Positions 21,466 to 33,447 of a stretch of DNA of 64,000 nt are shown here, piece by piece (position 1 is the stretch's first letter; each line of letters starts with the position of its first letter). Under the pieces are notes generated by a model. The model searched no databases and was not told the DNA's origin. It saw nothing but the letters and a program-made list of their open reading frames with translations. The stretch comes from Armillaria gallica. Lineage: Eukaryota > Basidiomycota > Agaricomycetes > Agaricales > Physalacriaceae. The stretch is from contig JBANDB010000001.1 of assembly GCA_037576215.1 (NCBI GenBank), positions 5,828,001-5,892,000 on the forward strand, read 5' to 3'. The position numbers were made by a program, and so were the translations under genes.

Positions 21466-23144
21466 ATGGGTGCTTGCATATCTTCTGGAGGTGTGGAAGT
21501 GACGGAGGCGGACAAGGCTCTGCATAGGCAGGCGGAGAAGGAACTGAAGGAGGTAAGTGATGATTTGTTTGGAACCAGTGGCCAAAGCTGATGGAGAGGC
21601 AGGCCAAGGCCAAGATGGCCTCGCAGGTTAAGGTGCATCCTGTCCTTATCCTACCAAGTCTCCGTCTTCATGACTACTTAGGTGCTTCTCCTCGGATCCG
21701 GCGATTCCGGCAAGTCGACAGTGCTCAAGGTGAGGTTCACTGTGCGTGTCTGCGGAGAGCATTGTCATGACGGTGCTTAACACAGCAAATGCGGTTTATC
21801 CACCGAGTACCATTCTCGTCTCAGGAAATCGAGTCGTATCGACAACTCACGTTCGATAATCTCACCCGTGGACTCAAGTATGTTCTGGACGCTATGGAGG
21901 ACATGGACCTCAAGGTGCAAGACGACAATGAGAAGTACCTCGAGGTTATCGAGAATGCCCGTGATCTCAGGGATGGCGAACCCTTCCCGATGGAATATTA
22001 CGAACCCCTGAAATCACTATGGAATGATCCCGAAGTACAGAAGGCGTGGCAGAGAGGCAACGAGGCCGCTTTACCAGAAAAGTAAGTCATTGTCCTACCT
22101 ATCTCTTGCTGTTCGCTAAAGGCCTGGGTTCAAGTCTTCTTTACTTCTTTGGATCATTAGACCGGCTATTCGACCCGCAATATCAACCTACGGAACAGGA
22201 CATCATTCAATGCCGAGCCCGGACCATTGGCATCACGGAGACGACATTTACGCTTCGAGAACACGAGATGCTAATGGTCGATGTTGGAGGCCAGAAATCG
22301 GAGCGACGAAAATGGATTCATTGCTTCCAGGATGTGACGAGTATATTGTTTCTGGTCAGCTTGAGCGGATACGACCAATGTCTGGTGGAGGACAAGGATG
22401 CGGTACATCACCTTTCTATCATTGTTCCATTGTCCTAATCTGTTGGGGTTGATAGAATCAAATGCAAGATGCGATGACCATATGGGACTCAATATGTCAC
22501 TCGCAGTGGTTCAAGCAGACGTCGATCGTGAGTGGTGTCTTTCATTCCCGGGCGTAGTAGTGACAAGGGTGATGCATAGATTCTATTCTTGAACAAGAAT
22601 GACTTGTTTGAGAGGAAGATACCGCATTCTGATATAAAAAATTTCTTTCCAGTGCGTCGATATACATCTCTGATGTCGGTATCTTATCAATTTTCAATTG
22701 CAGGATTATGATGGTGAGACGGGCGACGTCCGTGCAGGCCGCGATTACTTCAAGCGTCGGTTTACAAAACTTGCCACAAAAGCTGGCCGACTAAAGGAGC
22801 GCGAGATATACATACAGTACGTCGTTCAGGCTGTCTTTCAACGGTATTAATGTGTTCGCAGTATGACGACCGCCACCGATACTGCCATGCTTCGTGTCGT
22901 TATGGCTGCCGTAGAAGGTACGTTTCCACTCAATCAGTTGCAACCGATCAACGCTGACCCATTTCATTTAGAGTGAGTCCCTTTCCTTTTGTTTTCATGC
23001 ATCCCCTTTCGGTCCCGTATCCCATGCTTCCTCTCTTCCCGATTCCCGAACGTGCGCTCAAACTTTTTCTTTGCGCTCCCTTCCACCTCTTTTCCCTTTA
23101 GCATCGTCCTGCGCACCAATCTTGAGACGGCGGCACTGATCTAA
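21466..23144 (+). CDS. Heterotrimeric G protein alpha subunit
   Basis: Reads as 361 aa in eleven exons: 21466-21552, 21603-21632, 21682-21729, 21786-22081, 22135-22402, 22456-22527, 22580-22651, 22704-22816, 22862-22917, a single base at 22972, and 23102-23144. Gly2 and Cys4 of MGACISS fit N-myristoylation and palmitoylation. G boxes: G1 GSGDSGKST (the usual Glu is Asp), switch I RARTIGITET with the catalytic Arg, G3 DVGGQKSERRKW with the catalytic Gln, G4 NKND, G5 TATDT. The C-terminal helix reads AAVEDIVLRTNLETAALI and lacks the Cys used by pertussis toxin. The Asp in VED is split over three exons (G, A, C). Without the one-base exon the frame is lost before the receptor-contacting helix. 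Role: GTP-switched coupling of seven-helix receptors (nutrient or pheromone) at the plasma membrane. Confidence 0.92.
22972..22972 (+). other. Predicted one-nucleotide micro-exon of the G-alpha gene
   Basis: The exon ending at 22917 leaves a lone G (codon position 1). Intron 22918-22971 (GTACGT to ATTTAG) is followed by a single A and at once by a consensus donor, GTGAGT, starting a 129-nt intron that ends in CTTTAG at 23101. Joining G+A+C gives GAC (Asp), the residue G-alpha proteins conserve there, and the rest reads IVLRTNLETAALI-stop. Direct joining of 22917 to 23102 is out of frame, and retaining sequence after 22971 gives Glu then TGA. Confidence 0.7.
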
Positions 23145-24385
23145 CATTTATTTTTCTTGCTTCCCCTTTATCTATTCACATCACTATGCAATATCCAATA
23201 CCGGAATTATCCCTCTGCTATATCTAAATATCAATAACCCGGATGTTCGCTGCGCGATCAATAGTTCTATCGTGTCAAGTAATGTACGTCGATGTCGTGC
23301 GTGTCTAGAAGACTGCGTGTTAACCGCCGCTTAAACAGATCCGCGCCATCATGCTCTAACTGGAGCGATTTCCGCCACTCTAAGGAGCCTATGTTCCTGA
23401 ACCATTTGGGTTGGCGTTGACGGGTGTTCCTTGTTTATTTTCCCGCTGTTGTCGTCATTGTTTGTATCGATTTCTGGCCTGTATTATTATCATATCTTCA
23501 ACGGAGGCGGATTCGGAGGGAGTTTTCACGTAGTTTATATCGTTTTCTTTCCTCGCTTTATATTTTGTCGGTCTGGATTCAAATTCTGTACCTCATCGTA
23601 GTACTTATTGTTATTGCTTTCGAGATCATCCACTCTTTGACAAATTGAAGGCTGGGCCCCGCCCTTCGCTCTTCCCCTCTTTCCCCGAGCTCCTCGTGGA
23701 CCTATAGACTTCTGTGTATCAGGTTGATGCAATACGGTGTAATAAATTACACGAGTATCGGCCCGTATTTTGTCCAAGGTGTTTCGCCGACCACGGAACG
23801 TCAAGTAGACGTTGGACGTCGCTTATTAGATATGTCCTTCCATGGACTATATTTGTGAACCATAGATAAGAACCTTACTCGCAACACTAATAATAATAGC
23901 ATGACTGGTATAATGCTTGACGATCATAGTGTATGCATCGGACCTGAATTCAAACATCGCCAACCTCGACCTAGTGTATCGTAATGTCGATATCCAGTAA
24001 GATTTCACTTTCCTTTGTACGATCTCCGGGGTACGCCACAAAAGGCACGTTTTGTCTTCGAACTTACGGAAAACTTTGACCCCGAGCATGTTCGGATGTC
24101 GAATGATCGCCGTAGAGATCGATCGCGACAATCAAGTTCAAAGCGGAATCAAATGGACATTCCTTGGCATGCAGCCAAACACCCAAGTTGACTTTGGTAG
24201 AATCAATACTTCGGTACGCGCAGGGAGTTGACGGCAAGCTGATCTTATATCCAAAGAAGAAACAAAGACTCAGTAAAAGCGTCGAAAAAAAAAACAGGGA
24301 GATTTCCAATGGTCTGAAACGCTGATGAAAATTTCGCGTAATGCTACGGGTACAACGGGATGCACAATGTCAACAAATACCACAC
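23145..24385. other. Intergenic between convergent G-alpha and cullin genes
   Basis: About 1.2 kb between two convergent stop codons. It contains only short A/T-rich open frames and presumably both 3' UTRs. No gene or repeat recognised. Confidence 0.4.
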
Positions 24386-27295
24386 TTAGGCAATATATCT
24401 GAACAAGTTCCTGTCAAGTTTATCCCTCTCCAGGTACTCGTTTTCCACACACCAACCTACCCTCTGCTTGATCAGGTCAACGGGAGGCATGAAATGTCCT
24501 TTCACAGCCTCAATCACCGCGACCTTGATCTTCTCATACGACAACTCCTTGCGCCCTTTCATGATGCGCACAATCGCCGCGTCCAAGGTGCTCTTCCTAT
24601 CGCTCTCAATAGCAGATTGAGTGTACTGCGACTCTTGTTCCTAATATCATGCAGCGTAAGAAGCATTGCCGCCTGAACACGGCTCTGACGCACCGAAACC
24701 TTAGCCTGAATCGAATTGATATGAATTTTCTGCCGGGGATCCGTAAAGGCGACATTGAACCGGAACTTGTCCCCGTCTTTGACATCTTTGCCTGGGGGAA
24801 TCTTCAATAACACTTTCTTCTTACCGCACGCCAGGCTCTGAAGTGTGAGCCGTAGCTCCGCGTCATCTGAGTCATGCGATTCAGTGAATGGCCGAAATCA
24901 AGACAGAGATACATACCCATACGCGTCTGCGCCTTGATATCAGTAAACGTGACCTCATCAATGTCCGCGAAAAGTAACATGACAATAGTTTGATACAAGC
25001 TGAGGGAAAGGTCCTTCGAACCGGCGTCGAAGCGAGTCTTCAGTATCACGGTGCCGAGAGCATGATCCCAGACCAGTTTACGGCCCTGGTGCTTCTGATC
25101 ATAAAACTTGGTAAACATGTTCAGCTGCTCCTGCATCTATTGAAAAAAAATCAGCGTATGTCCAGCTGTCGAAGAAAGACTTACCTCCACTGGCAGGTCG
25201 ATCTTGGGGCGCTGCAACGAAAACGGCCATCCTCCTCGTTCCAAGACATTGACGTAGAGCTCATCCTGATTGTGCTTCCTGTGGAACTCTTCAACTAGGT
25301 CCCTGGAAAGTGCAAGATCCTTGAACATCTTCTCCGCTTGACCAAACTCGGGATCGTAATCTGTGTACAAATGGTCAAGCATATACAATTGCAACGACGA
25401 CTTACTTACGGTCCTGCAGCTTCTTCAGCATCCGCTTCTCCACGTCATCCGACGCACTGCGGCCCAATAACAGCCTTTTAGCCAGTTGTCGATGATAGAA
25501 CGTCCTGAAGACATCTTTGTCGTCTGTAAACCTGTAGAGCGCCAGAGCTGCATCCAACGTCTCCGTATGGGAATCTTCGCTGGTTGCACCTTGTCCGCGT
25601 CTCATCAACTTGTCGAGATATGTAGCGATCATCTCCGCTGGCTTGTTTCTGCGCGCTTTGAAGCCATGTGCAAACGCATCACTGAGCGCGTACACGAATT
25701 CCTGGTTGGCTTTAGTCGGAGGAGGCGCACTCGTCGATACAGCCTCAACGTAATCATCGTCACAGAAGGACGCCGATATGGATGTGTTAGCGAGCTCACG
25801 AAGCTCGAGGAGACGCTGGACCATGTCATCATCCCTAGCCTTGTCCGTCACGATGTCGGTGATGGATGTTTGTAGATACCCACGAAAGACGGCGCAAAGA
25901 ACCTTCTCTCCGCCTACTCTCACATATAACTTGTAGAGGTCTGCCAAAGACTTGAAGTTACTTGCTTCCATGTAGAGTCCCAATGCTAGAGAGAAATCAG
26001 TTGGCACAAGAAAAATGGTAGATTTGTTTCTTACTTCCTAAAGCAAGCCAATCGACATTGCCATCTAACAGTGCCTTTTCAGTGGCGATACGGACCGCGT
26101 CCCAGCTTTGAGGGGGTAAGACATCCACAGAGCGTGCGGTCTCCTCCTGTATTCTCTTGCGAACATGTTCGAAATAGTCTTGCGATTTGATGCCTCTATC
26201 AATGAGATCCTGGACCTGTTTGCTGTATTGTCCGCCGGTTATGTTGATGTAGAACTTCTCAATATCCGATTGTCCTCCAAACGACCCAATGAGATCCTGG
26301 ACTTCCTGGACGTATTGCTCCTGAGTCATATCGATGTAGAACTGTTCGATGACCGAATATTGGCCAAACGTTGCGATGTGGGTCATAAGCTTCGGAATGC
26401 ACGCTCGCAGTGGATGTTGAGACCTGTGTACTCTGTGAGTAAATGATTTCGGTAGTATTTGAAACGTACTTGGTCTTTCGCTCGTGTTGAGCCCATAATG
26501 CAATTCCAGATCTAAGTCGTTCTGCGATTTCGATGTTGCCGAAGATGTAAGAGGTGAAAGAAGAATACGCGTGAGACCTGAGAGTGAATGAGATGCAGAA
26601 AAACACACATATAACAGTGCATACCCAATATCCTGAAGCTCTTTCTGTTTCGCAACATATATCTGATCGAGACATGAAAACAGGGACTGCAGTGTTGCCT
26701 GTAGAATCATCAGCATCAACGCCACAGATATGACGGCTCTTCGTACGCACAACCTGGGTTTCATACCACTCACATATCTCCACAAATTTCGGTAACCATT
26801 GGACTCCTTCCTTCGATGAGGTGAGCTCCCGTGCCAATTTATCTACGCATTGCTGTATCTCCATCTTGATAATGGTGTGCAACGTAGCACCGTCCTTGGC
26901 AACGGAGACGACATAACGGCAACTGTTGTATACTTGCTCGTAGGTCGAGGGCAAGGAAGTAATCGAGTCACGGGTAAATAGAAACCTCGGCGTGCGTTTT
27001 GCGATAGATTGGTGATATGATTCCAAGTTTGCCTTCTTTACTGCATTCGTGTCAGATTCCTGATATAGATAAGAGCAAGGATCTTACCGTAGTCACCGAT
27101 GATATTGATGTTCACTACGGCGCCATCCCTTCCTATGGATTTGGACCTGGCGGCAGAGGATATGTCAGAGTCTGTGTCCAAACGAGGGGCCTTGTGAAGA
27201 GGAGAAGCCGACCCGTCATCCAAAAGATTGCTCTCAATGTTGGTGAATCCAGTCGAGGATGTTGGCAGCGACAGCAAGGACAGAACGCTCGTCAT
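24386..27295 (-). CDS. Cullin (Cul4-like) E3 ubiquitin ligase scaffold
   Basis: Ten exons: 27295-27088, 27040-26754, 26698-26625, 26577-26470, 26423-26035, 25985-25410, 25360-25185, 25136-24917, 24866-24700 and 24640-24386; 2460 nt, 819 aa, no stops. After a Ser/Thr-rich N-terminal tail come cullin repeats (TYEQVYNSCRYVV onward). The cullin homology region follows with NKPAEMIATYLDKLMRRG and DVFRTFYHRQLAKRLLLGRSASDDVEK, then the C-terminal winged helix with the neddylation site IVRIMKGRKEL (Lys) and the terminal LFRYIA. The NKPAE...GKDVF-type core and the terminus resemble Cul4 more than Cul1 or Cul3, but paralogue assignment is by eye. Cul4 uses DDB1, not Skp1, so it is not the direct partner of the F-box proteins nearby. 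The GTG at 27304 is in frame, but ATG 27295 is the first ATG. Confidence 0.9.
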
Positions 27296-27629
27296 CGTCG
27301 TCACTGTTGCTGAACAAGATGAATTTCGCTCAATTTGTTATGGCACGTGTTATCGGGCCGGGGCGCCGCATTGAAGTTATTCTGCTTTGGCGAGTCTTGG
27401 CTCGAAAATGTTTTCTACAAGAATGACATAGATTGATTTGCGTCTTCATTGTAGGCAGCCATGGTTTCAGATCACAGTGGGATGAGGCTGATGCCGTTCA
27501 ATCATACCGGGCTGATTCATAAGCACCTCAAACTCAACTAGCTTTGCATTTTCAGTAGCAACAAATTTGGAAGAGGGAGAGGAAGGCGAATTAAGTACAC
27601 AACTATCAGGAAATAGATATGATACAGCC
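27296..27629. other. Spacer between SDR 3' end and cullin 5' end
   Basis: Both flanking genes are on the minus strand. The 330 bp should hold the cullin promoter and the 3' UTR of nothing else on this strand; no other feature seen. Confidence 0.4.
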
Positions 27630-28892
27630 CTAGTCACAGAAGAGGCCTCCATTGACGGACAGCTAATGTGGGAAGCAGTCAAGATGAGCATCCGGAGCGT
27701 TATCTATCATAATAGGACATACCGATTGACCTTTGCAAGATTGAAAATTAGAAATCACTGGTCCAGATTCAGAAAAGAAATGTTCAAACCTGTGATATAG
27801 CTGGATTCCTTGGAAGCAAGATACGAAACTATGCTGGCAATATCTGCTGGTGTTCCGTTTCTTCTCACTGCGCTCTTTCGTTCGTACTGCGAAACGCGGA
27901 TTATTTCGTGATTCGGGGACCCTCATTAACACGTACTTCATCGAAGAATCCATTAGGGTTATTGGGGTCGAGAGCACTACCAATGCCAGCGACTTGTGAC
28001 CAAATCTCAGATGATCACAAAGGAAAGAAGACCGCTTCTCGTACCCATATCGGTGTCAATTATCCCTGCATCACATCTCATCAAGAACACTCCGTTTAAG
28101 TAGAGAATCAGTGCATACCTGGAGCATAAGCGTTTACGGTGATACCGTATTTGCCAAACTCATGCGCTGGTAATGTACGATTGAACATGCATAAAGATGT
28201 CAACGGGAGCGCCAGTCTCACCAGCGCTTTGTGTAAGCCCGCGTACAGTCCATTTGGATGCACTATACGCAGAAAGGCTTGCAAATCCTGAAAGAACCGA
28301 AGTCAGTCATAGAGTCCGCTGATTCGAGCCCAACCTCACGAGCACCTTGTTTCCCAGCTAACGACGTGGCTCCAATGATTCGTCCACCGTGACCTTGGTC
28401 AATCATCTGTTTCGCAGCGTACTTGTAGCAGAGAAAGGTCCCACGACCATTGACTGCCGCAATTCGATCCCATTCCTCCGAAGAGGCTGTCGAGCGTAAG
28501 TTCACTGTTAGGTCGGATGACGATTGGGGGGACGTACTGGACAGAATACTCTTTGTAATGCAAATCCCTGCGTTTGCGACCATCTTGCTGAGTCTCAGCA
28601 CAGCCGAGTACAATGGAACCAGAATGCTACTCACTACATCGAGGGAACCAAGTTGCTCTACGGTGGACACGACCATTCTTTGCACATCAGATTCCACAGA
28701 GATATCTCCAGTGACCACATGAGGTTTACGACCTTCAAACGTCAACTCCGAAGCTAAGGCCTGAAGCTCTGCGTCTTTCGAGGGAAGATCATTGAGGGAG
28801 AGGGTGAAACCGTCTTTCGCGAGTCGTGTAGCTATGGCTCTTCCAATCCCTTGGGTGCAGCCTGTAACTAGAGCGACTCCTAGAGATGCCAT
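27630..28892 (-). CDS. Short-chain dehydrogenase/reductase (diacetyl/acetoin reductase-like)
   Basis: Ten short exons: 28892-28635, 28583-28538, 28486-28346, 28287-28222, 28166-28119, 28065-28045, 28005-27937, 27886-27790, 27730-27723 (8 nt) and 27662-27630. Classical SDR landmarks are all present: VALVTGCTQGIGRAIA (nucleotide-binding TGxxxGIG), VANAGI (NAG), the catalytic Ser in IIGATS, YSASK (YxxxK) and the C-terminal GQSLSVNGG. NDLPSKD after the second strand and KYGITVNAYAPG resemble the bacterial and fungal diacetyl/acetoin (2,3-butanediol) reductases; substrate is inferred. One junction does not resolve: exon 28065-28045 (IIDTDM plus one base) and the next exon (IWSQVAGIGSA) are two bases out of phase with the GT-AG sites visible. 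Either a non-canonical site is used or this allele has a frameshift. Confidence 0.78.
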
Positions 28893-31800
28893 TCTGGTGT
28901 ATTGAGGATGAAGTACAAGAACAACTTGCGGTTACTAAATACTAGTACCGTGATTAGGCGTGCGAGAGGGACCGGGTCATGAAATGATCACAAGGTGATA
29001 CTGAGAAGCCACAAAGGTGAAGGATGCTGAACGATTCGCCATGGCGAGCATGGGTATATCTCAAGTGGTACGAACATCGCAGCGATAAATGCATGAATAT
29101 AAATAACCTTCAAGCAAGATTATGAGGGCAGTCAAAAATTTCCCAAACTTACTAATCGTATTTGAGTAGCTAGTCATCAGTGTTCTTTCTGAAAAGATCT
29201 CAACAGACATACTAGTCTTCGAGGAGAAACATAGCATTACTGGCACTGATATAAAGTTTTAACACCTGAGAATAAGGGACGTTTTCTGGAATATGCACCT
29301 GACGAGTTACAACATGACGATGCCTGAGAATTTACTCTCAGACTGTGACATATTCATACCCCCACTCGGCTATTACAGATGACCGACAACTGCGCACGCA
29401 TTGAAAAAATCGAGGACGGCTAGCCTATGACAAACTGAAGGTTGATCATGACATTGTGAGTGTTACCTTGCTTGTCAAGGTCTCTGTGGGTCTACGTTCG
29501 CAAACCTAGTAACGTGATCCTACGCCATGTCCGCGTCATGGCTTAGTAATATAGCCTGCTCACTCAGAATGGAAACAATAAATTATTGAATAAACGGCTC
29601 TATTCCCCTGCTAAGCGTCGAACATGAGTGGTTGTGCTCTAGATTCCGTGAACAACTACGCCGCGGTCGTTGACTCGTACATGTCAGTAAAGGACAAGGC
29701 CTTGAAAGTCAAACGACGGTCCAATGATGGCAATAAATCCACTACGAAGAAATGTCGTGTCTGAATGAGGCTTGAGCAGTCCGACCTATTTGTAATTATT
29801 TCAGTCAACTTGTAATTTTAAGCGTCTATTTGTACTGTACTTTGAAACGAATGTGAATGGTTACGTTCTTGAATTACCTATCTAATTTGGACCTAGCCTA
29901 CCCTGGATCGCTCCTCGAAACTGCAGTCTGCCGGACATACCGCCCCCTTAAAGCTGATTGAACGACATTGGGAAATATGAAAACACGATAGGAAAAGGTA
30001 GAAGACAGGAAATTTAACATAAGCCAAACAGAGCGTGGAACCGCTCAGCAAGGTATCAAAGTCGTCCATGACGACCGCTAGTGGCATTGACAACGTGAAG
30101 CTTGAAGTCTGGCACGTGACATGATGAAACGCGTTTTGTTGGGTTTTATTTGTTGTCGAGACTTTCAACATTCGACGCATTGGACGCGTCAAACGACTCC
30201 AGCGTAGCGAGAAGGCGAATCAATCGGAGAAAGGACAAGACATTGTACTCAAGCCCGACATGAACATGACTTGCAATCGCTGCAGCACACGCAGTACCAA
30301 CTCAAAATGATCACTGAGGCCTTCATTCCAATATGAAACCACAGGTTAATGAAGTAAAATCATTACAAAGACAAAATCACAAGTCAGTCCAAACTATATT
30401 GCATTGCGTCCTGTGGAATTGCACAACATATCAAACGACAACAACATCAAAGCATATGGTATCAAGAAGGGCTTCGACTAAATTATAATGAATTATCATA
30501 AGTAATGTTGGAGACAAAAACTCCCCAAGGTTCGCCGACAACTCCACAGACGATCCAGCAGTCCAATGTGTCAGCGCTCCTTCACAACTCGGTCCTGTCA
30601 CTCAAAGCTGTTCCTCGACGTAAACTCCGTCAGACAAGGAATCGTCATGAATTAGCGCCGCATCCCGCTAACCAACCCTCTAGCGAGGAACACCACCCCC
30701 TGCTCCTCCTCGTATCTTTTCGCTGCGTCGTCTATAACCTCCAAAATACGGATGTCGGACAGCCGCACAGTCTTGCTCCCCGCAAGACGGAAAATAGAAA
30801 TGAATTCGTGACGGAATAGGCGTAGCGTTATTGACATGTTCTGGGTATCATTCGTGCAGTAGGTATTTGGGGCATTTTGGGGACATGAAAGGTCGCCACA
30901 AAGAAAACGACATGATTCTTCTATCCAAAAAAAACTGGTATGTAAGACGCGACGCGGTCCTAAGTATCCGAAGACCACGCACCAGCTAGTTGTACAAGGT
31001 AGACCTCGCGGTCACTGCAAAGACGTGCAAAGGCAAATTTGCCTGGTGGAGGCGGTGAGGGGAAAGGTATGCGTCCGCTTGTCGTCATATTGGTGGCCAT
31101 TAATTATGAGTTGCGCTTCAAAAACGTTTGCATGGAGCAGTAGAAGTACCCGCGCGATTGAATATGGACGGCCTCCCCAAGGTAACGCGAGGTAAGCAAT
31201 TCCCGGGTTCACTGCCACAGTCTCAGGGCGGTGGATAGGCGAAAATGGTGTACTTTCTTTGATGTATCCACTCTTATATCACTGAAGTGCGCCTAGATGG
31301 TCTCGAGGCGAGTTCGGCTTCTACGGCCCGGCCTCATGCTAAAAGTGCCCCCGACGAGACTTGGTCTCGATTCTTTCGTCAATTCATAATGCCAAGTCAG
31401 CCGACTGTCAGGTCGCCTGTGAAGCCCGGTTGATACTGATCCAGCGGTTCAATCGCCGATTTCCTTGGAGTCTGTGGTCCTATTCCCCTTCTCTTCTCCT
31501 TAGCATGGTGCTTCTGTATCATCTTTAGGTTTCAATTTCTCCCTCCGATGGTCCCTCGGCCGATGGGTGGATTTAGCCGGTTGCATTAGCTCTGGGTGCT
31601 GTTACGATGGAAGCAAGTTGGCTGCCATATGATAATGATAACCGCCGGCGAACAGCACGGCCCCTCTCACAGCTGATGTAGCAGCAACTATATATCTTGT
31701 ACACTGCATTTGTGCGCGCATTAGCCGATAAATAGTCCCATTCCAAGTACCATTGTAGTCACTGAGTAAAATTTTGCATATTATCTGTAAGCGTCGCGTA

Positions 31801-33391
31801 AGCTCGAGATCGTCCTGCAAGCGGTGACATCCCGAGATTTTCTGATCAACATAGATCGGGCGGAGTGCGTGGGAAGTGCCCGCATGTCAGACGCGCGCCG
31901 CATATGATATGACATCCTATCCAGCCTTCCGCTCTAAAGGGATCAGTGGCCTTCAGATGCTCGTATAGTGCAATATCACGACCCTTCGCTTCTTTTCCGG
32001 TCAGAAGCATGACGGCAATCCGGAACACTAAGGTCGAAGTCACTTAAAGACGACTGCAGGGCAATTCGGAAGAGAGGAGGTTTCTATAGCGGACTATGCC
32101 GTGTAATATAGCGACGAGGTACTATATGTGCATCCGAACAAGCCCAAAAGATCTGTGTATGTGAAGCCAGATGAAGCCAGATGATATCTTTTCAGACAAG
32201 ATCGTGTACGAAAGCAGATCAAACCACCAACCGGATCTTGATGCTAAACGACCAAAAGTTCATCCTGCTGCGCCCTTCGTATGCGCCCTTTGCGCAAGCG
32301 AAAATGGGCGCAAGTTTCAGGATTTCTGGTTACCCTGTAGTCGCTCTTCTTTGCCATCAGCCCTCGAAACATTCAATATTGCTGTTGACGCTCATGCCGT
32401 GGCCATTCCTGACAGTAGCGCATGAGAAAGATGTTTATATGCAAACAAAGATGCTACAGCTTGAGAACGGACAGGTATACCCGAAGACCAACCTGTCTTT
32501 ACAGAAGGTCCCTTATCCACACGTTTCCATTGAGGCCCGACTGCTTAGTATCGAGACCGCTTCCATCGGTGTTGATACAACTGCCGACACTGGATCACCG
32601 AAGCTCCTGGTGGCCAGAAAACCAGCCCCTTCCCGCAGCTGCGTGTCTGGATAAGACATAATGAGTAGAGAAAGACGTGAAGGAAGTCATACACAGACCA
32701 AAATATGGACGCCATTGCATCCGTAATGGCATCAGTCTTCTATTCTACACATAAACTTGCAACGGTTTGGCCAGGCGACAACAGAGCAGGGTCGCCTGAG
32801 TCGAGAGAGTGCTCCTGCATGCTGCCAGAAGGAAACAGCCTAGCCCATATCAGCTACGTCCGAGACCAGCGTCTCGGGTATCTTTAAATTTTCCTTGCCG
32901 TTTCGTGCAGATATGGTACAAACTTCTGAGCACCGCGCGAAGATGGGTGGAAGATCTGATACCACTGTCTCGTGATAACACACCAAAGCGTGACCAAGGT
33001 AGATGAAAATACCTCTACGTTTCTGATTGAGACGTATCCCTTAGTATGCTAGAGTTTGTCTGCAAGCTTCCAAGGAAACGCTTGCTCAGGCGAGAATCAG
33101 AAAAATGGAACCGGAACAAAAAAAAAATGATGAACGAACTGATCATTTTATCATGTGAAGAAATGATACACGAGGTAATCATATCTTTTATCTCTAGAAT
33201 ATTGAGGCAAACTGGGACGAATGACGATGAATGAAGAGCGTTGGAGCTAACGAGGTTCGGCATTTGCCGGACATTGCGCCCGGACCTTGGACCAACACCA
33301 CACCACACTACACCTTGGTCTTAACCGTGAATTACGTCAGCTTGACATTGAAATCGAAAGCAAAGCGCTACCGCTACTATCGTCGTGCCAG
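28893..33391. other. 4.5 kb without a recognisable gene
   Basis: Short open frames on both strands, none with a domain, signal peptide or coherent splice pattern that I can support. The largest (32181-32654 plus, 157 codons; 30652-30978 minus, 108 codons) have no family resemblance. Base composition is more A/T-rich between 29,000 and 30,600. This could be decayed transposon or gene sequence, but no terminal repeats were found. Confidence 0.35.
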
Positions 33392-33447
33392 GTGAATTTA
33401 CTAGCAAGCAGTGTACCGATAATGTTCTCATGGCGCACTAGAGAAGC

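Noticed and set aside
22917..23101. Nested (twin) intron instead of a one-base exon in G-alpha
   Set aside because: Removing an inner intron ending at 22973 recreates a GTGAGT donor at 22917, but the final product then joins GAA directly to CATC, which is out of frame.
24386..27295. Cullin and F-box genes as a co-located SCF module
   Set aside because: The cullin looks like Cul4, which uses DDB1 rather than Skp1/F-box, and it lies among unrelated core genes.
28893..33391. Large retroelement in the 4.5 kb gene desert
   Set aside because: No long terminal repeats, reverse transcriptase motifs, poly(A)-like tail or target duplication could be found by eye.
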